From an uncultured Erysipelotrichaceae bacterium (GTDB lineage: Bacteria > Bacillota_I > Bacilli_A > Erysipelotrichales > Erysipelotrichaceae): a DNA stretch of 64,000 nucleotides. Location of the stretch: NCBI GenBank assembly GCA_937900565.1, contig CALCFG010000136.1:1-64000 (forward strand), written 5' to 3'. This document shows, one piece after another, positions 60,443-64,000 of this stretch (positions are counted from its first letter, which is position 1; every line of letters starts with the position of its first letter). The translations under genes were made by a program, and so were the position numbers. The notes beneath the pieces were generated by a model. That model searched no databases and was not told the DNA's origin. It saw only the letters and a list, made by a program, of their open reading frames with translations.

Positions 60443-62971
60443 ATGAGTGATAATAAAGAACAATTAAGTCCAATGCTTGCGCATTGGCGTAGTGTTAAAG
60501 ATAGTCAAAAAGATGCCATCGTCCTTTATCGTGCGGGGGATTTTTATGAAATGTTTTTTGAGGATGCATTGCTTGCCTCCAGTGAATTGGATTTGGTATT
60601 AACCGGTAAAAATGCCGGATTAAAAGAAAAAGCACCAATGTGTGGGGTACCTGCCCGCAGTGTTAATCAATACATACAAAAGTTAGTTCAATTGGGTCAT
60701 AAAGTTGCCATTGTGGAACAAATGGAAGATCCTAAAACTGCAAAAGGAATGGTAAAACGTGATGTCATTCGTATTGTTACGCCGGGTACCTTTGTAGAAG
60801 TTGAAGATGACAAAACAACCATTACAATTGGGTCCTTGGTTGATAATGGTATTGGTTATTTATTAACGCTGGTAGATATGGCCAGTGGGTATGTTTGTAT
60901 TAAACGATTGGAACACCAATTGGCGAGTGTAATTCAAGAGATTAAAGTCAATAACTGTAAAGAAATTATTGTCAATCAAACGATTGGTGAGACGAATTTG
61001 CAAGGGCTTCGTCAGGTCAGTGGTTTGACAATTTCTTATTGTGAAGAAAATAAATTAAAAGATAGTTATGTACCATTAATTGGCAGTGATGATGTCTTTA
61101 TTAAATTAGGGTGCGCTATTTTATTTAATTATTTAGAAATTACACAAAAGACTTTATTGGCGCATCTACAACCGATAGAAATCATTGACTATGCCCAACA
61201 AATGAAGCTTGATTATGCTTCTTTGGTGAATTTGGAGTTAACCAGTGCTCCACATTCACAATCGAATATGTGTTTATGGACTTATATGGATCATTGTCAA
61301 AGTGCAATGGGGTCAAGGCTATTAAAAAAATGGATTGAAAGTCCTTTATTAAACGAATCTGTTATCAATCATCGTTTAGAACAAGTGACGTTTTTAGTAA
61401 ATAATGTTTTATTAAGGGCTTCTTTAAAAGAGACTTTGGCTAAAATATACGATATTCAACGGTTATGCGCGCGTTTAGCCATGAATACTATCCATCCAAT
61501 GGATTTATTGCGCTTAGGTAAAACATTGGAAGTCTTACCTGACTTAAAACGTTTATTATCTGATCCTTTGTTTAATGAATATACCCAATTTGATACATAC
61601 GACAATTTGTGTCATGAAATACTGTCCGGATTAGTGGAAAATCCGCCATTATCCAGTAAAGAAGGGGGTATTTTTAATCCTGGTTATAACGAAGCATTGG
61701 ATGAAATCAAATCCGCCATTTCTAATAACAAACAATGGTTATTGGATTATGAATCCAGTCAAAAAGAATTAACCGGGATTAAAAATTTACGTATCGTTTA
61801 TTCGCGTAATTTTGGTTATTGTTTGGAAGTAAGTAAAGGTCAAGTTAATCAAGTCAAAGAAGAATATGGTTACATAAGACGCCAAACATTAACCAATGTG
61901 GAACGTTACACTACCAATGCTTTAAAGGAACACGAAGACTTATTAATTAATGGCCAAAGTAAAGCCGTTGCTTTAGAATCTCAACTATTTGATGCGTTAA
62001 AAGATAAAGCCAAACAATATGTTTATCAATTCCAACGCATTGCTTCTTGTATTGCGACGATGGATTGTTTGTATGCATTATCCATTGTAAGTAGTCAAAA
62101 AGGTTTTACGCGACCTACTTTTGGTAAAAACTGTGTTATTAATCAAGGTAAACATCCATTATTGGATGAATTAATGAAGCGCCAAAGCATTGGTAATGAT
62201 GTTAATATTGATGCTTCCCATTGCATTCAACTAATTACTGGGCCTAACATGGGTGGTAAATCCACATATATGCGTATGGTTGCCATTACCAGTGTCATGG
62301 CACAAATGGGTTGCTTCATCTTAGCTAAACAAGCGATGTTACCTTTGTATGATGCCATCTATACACGCATTGGTGCTTCCGATGACTTAAGCAGTGGGCA
62401 ATCGACATTTATGGTCGAGATGAATGAGGCGAATTATGCCTTACGGCATGCTACAAAGCATAGTCTGATTATATTTGATGAAATTGGTCGTGGTACAAGT
62501 ACGTATGATGGAATGGCATTAGCACAAGGAATGATTGAATTCATTGCCAATAACATTCATGCCAACACCTTATTTTCTACCCATTATCATGAATTAACCC
62601 ATATTTCTGCAAGTGTTGATTGTGTTAATAACATCTATGCGAGCGTAAATGAACATGAAGATACGATTGAATTTACTTATAAGATTAAACAAGGTAATGC
62701 GGATCGTAGTTACGGTATTCATGTTGCAAAACTTGCGAATTTACCCTATGAGGTTTTGGATAAAGCCAATCGTTTAGTGCATCAATTGGAAAGTAAACAA
62801 ACCGTTATCCAACCAAGTTTATTTGATCAACCGACGGAAGTGCAAACGATAGTTAAACCAAGTGAAACACTTAAGACTTTAGCCCAAATGGACCCTAACA
62901 ATATAACTCCAATGCAAGCTTTGCAATTGTTAGTTCAATTAAAAGAAATGGCAGAAAAAGAATATGAGTAA
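60443..62971 (+). CDS. mutS: DNA mismatch repair protein MutS
   Basis: The 842-residue ATPase recognises mismatches. The N-terminal mismatch-binding motif has Phe in RAGDFYEMFFEDA (usual Phe-x-Glu), Walker A TGPNMGGKST holds Lys 606, and FDEIGRGTSTYDGMALA plus STHYHEL follow. The C-terminus has the clamp-binding-like SLFDQ segment. The upstream in-frame TTG (60419) overlaps the promoter, so the ATG at 60443 is used. It overlaps mutL by 8 bp. Confidence 0.95.
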   Translation: MSDNKEQLSPMLAHWRSVKDSQKDAIVLYRAGDFYEMFFEDALLASSELDLVLTGKNAGLKEKAPMCGVPARSVNQYIQKLVQLGHKVAIVEQMEDPKTAKGMVKRDVIRIVTPGTFVEVEDDKTTITIGSLVDNGIGYLLTLVDMASGYVCIKRLEHQLASVIQEIKVNNCKEIIVNQTIGETNLQGLRQVSGLTISYCEENKLKDSYVPLIGSDDVFIKLGCAILFNYLEITQKTLLAHLQPIEIIDYAQQMKLDYASLVNLELTSAPHSQSNMCLWTYMDHCQSAMGSRLLKKWIESPLLNESVINHRLEQVTFLVNNVLLRASLKETLAKIYDIQRLCARLAMNTIHPMDLLRLGKTLEVLPDLKRLLSDPLFNEYTQFDTYDNLCHEILSGLVENPPLSSKEGGIFNPGYNEALDEIKSAISNNKQWLLDYESSQKELTGIKNLRIVYSRNFGYCLEVSKGQVNQVKEEYGYIRRQTLTNVERYTTNALKEHEDLLINGQSKAVALESQLFDALKDKAKQYVYQFQRIASCIATMDCLYALSIVSSQKGFTRPTFGKNCVINQGKHPLLDELMKRQSIGNDVNIDASHCIQLITGPNMGGKSTYMRMVAITSVMAQMGCFILAKQAMLPLYDAIYTRIGASDDLSSGQSTFMVEMNEANYALRHATKHSLIIFDEIGRGTSTYDGMALAQGMIEFIANNIHANTLFSTHYHELTHISASVDCVNNIYASVNEHEDTIEFTYKIKQGNADRSYGIHVAKLANLPYEVLDKANRLVHQLESKQTVIQPSLFDQPTEVQTIVKPSETLKTLAQMDPNNITPMQALQLLVQLKEMAEKEYE

Positions 62972-64000
62972 TATTGCCATTTTAAGTCAACAATTAACCA
63001 ATATGATTGCTGCCGGTGAAGTGGTTGAACGACCACTTCAAGTGGTTAAGGAGTTAGTAGAAAACAGTATTGATGCGAAAGCTAAAAATATTGAAATCAC
63101 ATTAAAAACTGGTGGTATCGAATTTATAGGCATTAAGGATGATGGATGTGGCATTGCTTACGATCAATTACCATTAGCTTTTATGCGTCATGCAACAAGT
63201 AAGATTAATGATGTTTCACAACTATTTCAGATTGAAACAATGGGATTTCGTGGTGAAGCTTTACCCAGTATTGCTTCCGTGGCTAAAGTAACTTGCGATA
63301 GTAATGATGGTAAGACAAGTGGCCGTTATGTTGTGGATAATGGTGAAGTCATTACGCATCAACCAATTGATTGTGATTTAGGTACTCATATTCGTGTTGA
63401 ACATTTATTTGCAAAAGTTCCTGCACGATTAAAGCATTTAAAAAATGACCATTATGAACAATCTTTAATCGTAAATACTATTCAAAAAATGGCATTAATT
63501 AATTTGAATATTGCTTTTACATTAATTGCGGATGATCAAATATTATTTGAAAGTGATGGTAAAGGTAATATTGAAAATACGATCTTTGCTATCTATGGTA
63601 AAGCAGTGACACAATCATTAATGCATTTTAAAGAGCAACAATTCGATATTGCCATACAAGGGGTTATTGCTGCCAGCCAATTTGGCCGCAGCAATAAAAA
63701 CCAAATCACATTAAGTTTAAATGGTCGCTATATTCGACCCAATAAATTAATGGCAGTAATTTTAAGTGCAATTAAACAATATTATCCGGAAGGTAAATAC
63801 CCGATTCTTGTCTTAAATGTGTCCATGGAATATGCCTTGGTGGATGTCAATGTGCATCCAAGTAAATTGGAAGTAAGAATATCTAAAGAAAATCAATTGG
63901 AATCCATGGTGTTTAATGCACTTGAAGCGACTCTTAGGCAAAGTAATACGTACATTGAATATGCACCAATTGTTGATAGAGAACCGATAGCATCAAGCAC
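62964..64000 (+). CDS. mutL: DNA mismatch repair protein MutL (3' end outside the window)
   Basis: The frame starts at ATG inside the mutS end (ATGAGTAA) and stays open to the window edge, about 345 codons. The GHKL ATPase motifs are plain: AAGEVVERPLQVVKELVENS with IDA, DDGCGI, RHATSKI and TMGFRGEALPSIASV. The transducer domain follows with NGRYIRP and VDVNVHPSKLEVRI. The endonuclease C-terminus lies beyond the window. Confidence 0.95.
   Translation, partial: MSNIAILSQQLTNMIAAGEVVERPLQVVKELVENSIDAKAKNIEITLKTGGIEFIGIKDDGCGIAYDQLPLAFMRHATSKINDVSQLFQIETMGFRGEALPSIASVAKVTCDSNDGKTSGRYVVDNGEVITHQPIDCDLGTHIRVEHLFAKVPARLKHLKNDHYEQSLIVNTIQKMALINLNIAFTLIADDQILFESDGKGNIENTIFAIYGKAVTQSLMHFKEQQFDIAIQGVIAASQFGRSNKNQITLSLNGRYIRPNKLMAVILSAIKQYYPEGKYPILVLNVSMEYALVDVNVHPSKLEVRISKENQLESMVFNALEATLRQSNTYIEYAPIVDREPIASS

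Overview
The window is AT-rich Bacillota DNA. The conserved blocks tmk-holB-ricT-rsmI, cysS-mrnC-rlmB-sigma, comFA-comFC-secA-prfB and mutS-mutL, together with extracellular flavin-dependent reductases, a C4-dicarboxylate-type carrier, PFL/ACT proteins and no sporulation genes, point to an anaerobic, probably host-associated member of the Erysipelotrichia. The family-level placement is an inference. No rRNA, tRNA or CRISPR array was seen.

Layout. 1-2.6 kb: the 3' end of a repeat-rich surface protein, a DUF5052 lipoprotein and gene remnants. 2.7-7.3 kb: a nucleoside utilisation operon (ribokinase, DcuC-type carrier, nucleoside hydrolase, LacI regulator) with a CRE site and two operator-like palindromes. 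7.3-14.4 kb: a PRD regulator divergent from a lactose/cellobiose-type PTS (EIIA, EIIC, EIIB) joined to DUF1177, a membrane protein and an M81 peptidase-like enzyme. No glycosidase is present, and a complete IS3-family element (14411-16308) cuts the operon at what looks like the start codon of the next gene. 16.5-18.5 kb: an exported FMN/FAD reductase. 18.7-19.3 kb: a preQ1 riboswitch and queT. 19.3-27 kb: housekeeping genes from tmk to a degenerate sigma factor. 27-31 kb: a TetR regulator, a Phd/ParE toxin-antitoxin pair, an amino acid permease and a UcpA-like dehydrogenase.

31-37.6 kb: a glycogen/alpha-glucan operon (glgB-glgP-pulA) behind two TGAAC-N2-GTTCA palindromes and a CRE-like site. 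37.6-40.1 kb: a NitT/TauT-type ABC importer. 40.1-41.6 kb: a decayed lipoprotein gene. 41.6-49.2 kb: comFA-comFC, secA-prfB (with the programmed frameshift), uppP and a CcdA-thioredoxin fusion. 49.5-51.3 kb: a second exported flavoprotein with altered motifs. 51.4-52.3 kb: an ATPase pseudogene and a hydrophobic mini-ORF. 52.4-55.1 kb: a GntR(YtrA)-ABC operon. 55.2-64 kb: a DJ-1 protein, PFL-ACT, CYTH divergent from NAD kinase, a PTS-like protein lacking the phosphorylation cysteine, mutS and the 5' part of mutL.

The most unusual items are: (i) the PTS-DUF1177-M81 operon, a candidate uncharacterised uptake and degradation pathway; (ii) a set of genes (tmk, CYTH, nadK, mutS) whose start codons lie 6-9 nt behind a perfect TATAAT, implying leaderless mRNAs, with CYTH and nadK firing divergently from a shared 10-bp palindrome; (iii) paralogues that have lost key residues (EIIB-like domain, second flavoprotein, sigma factor).
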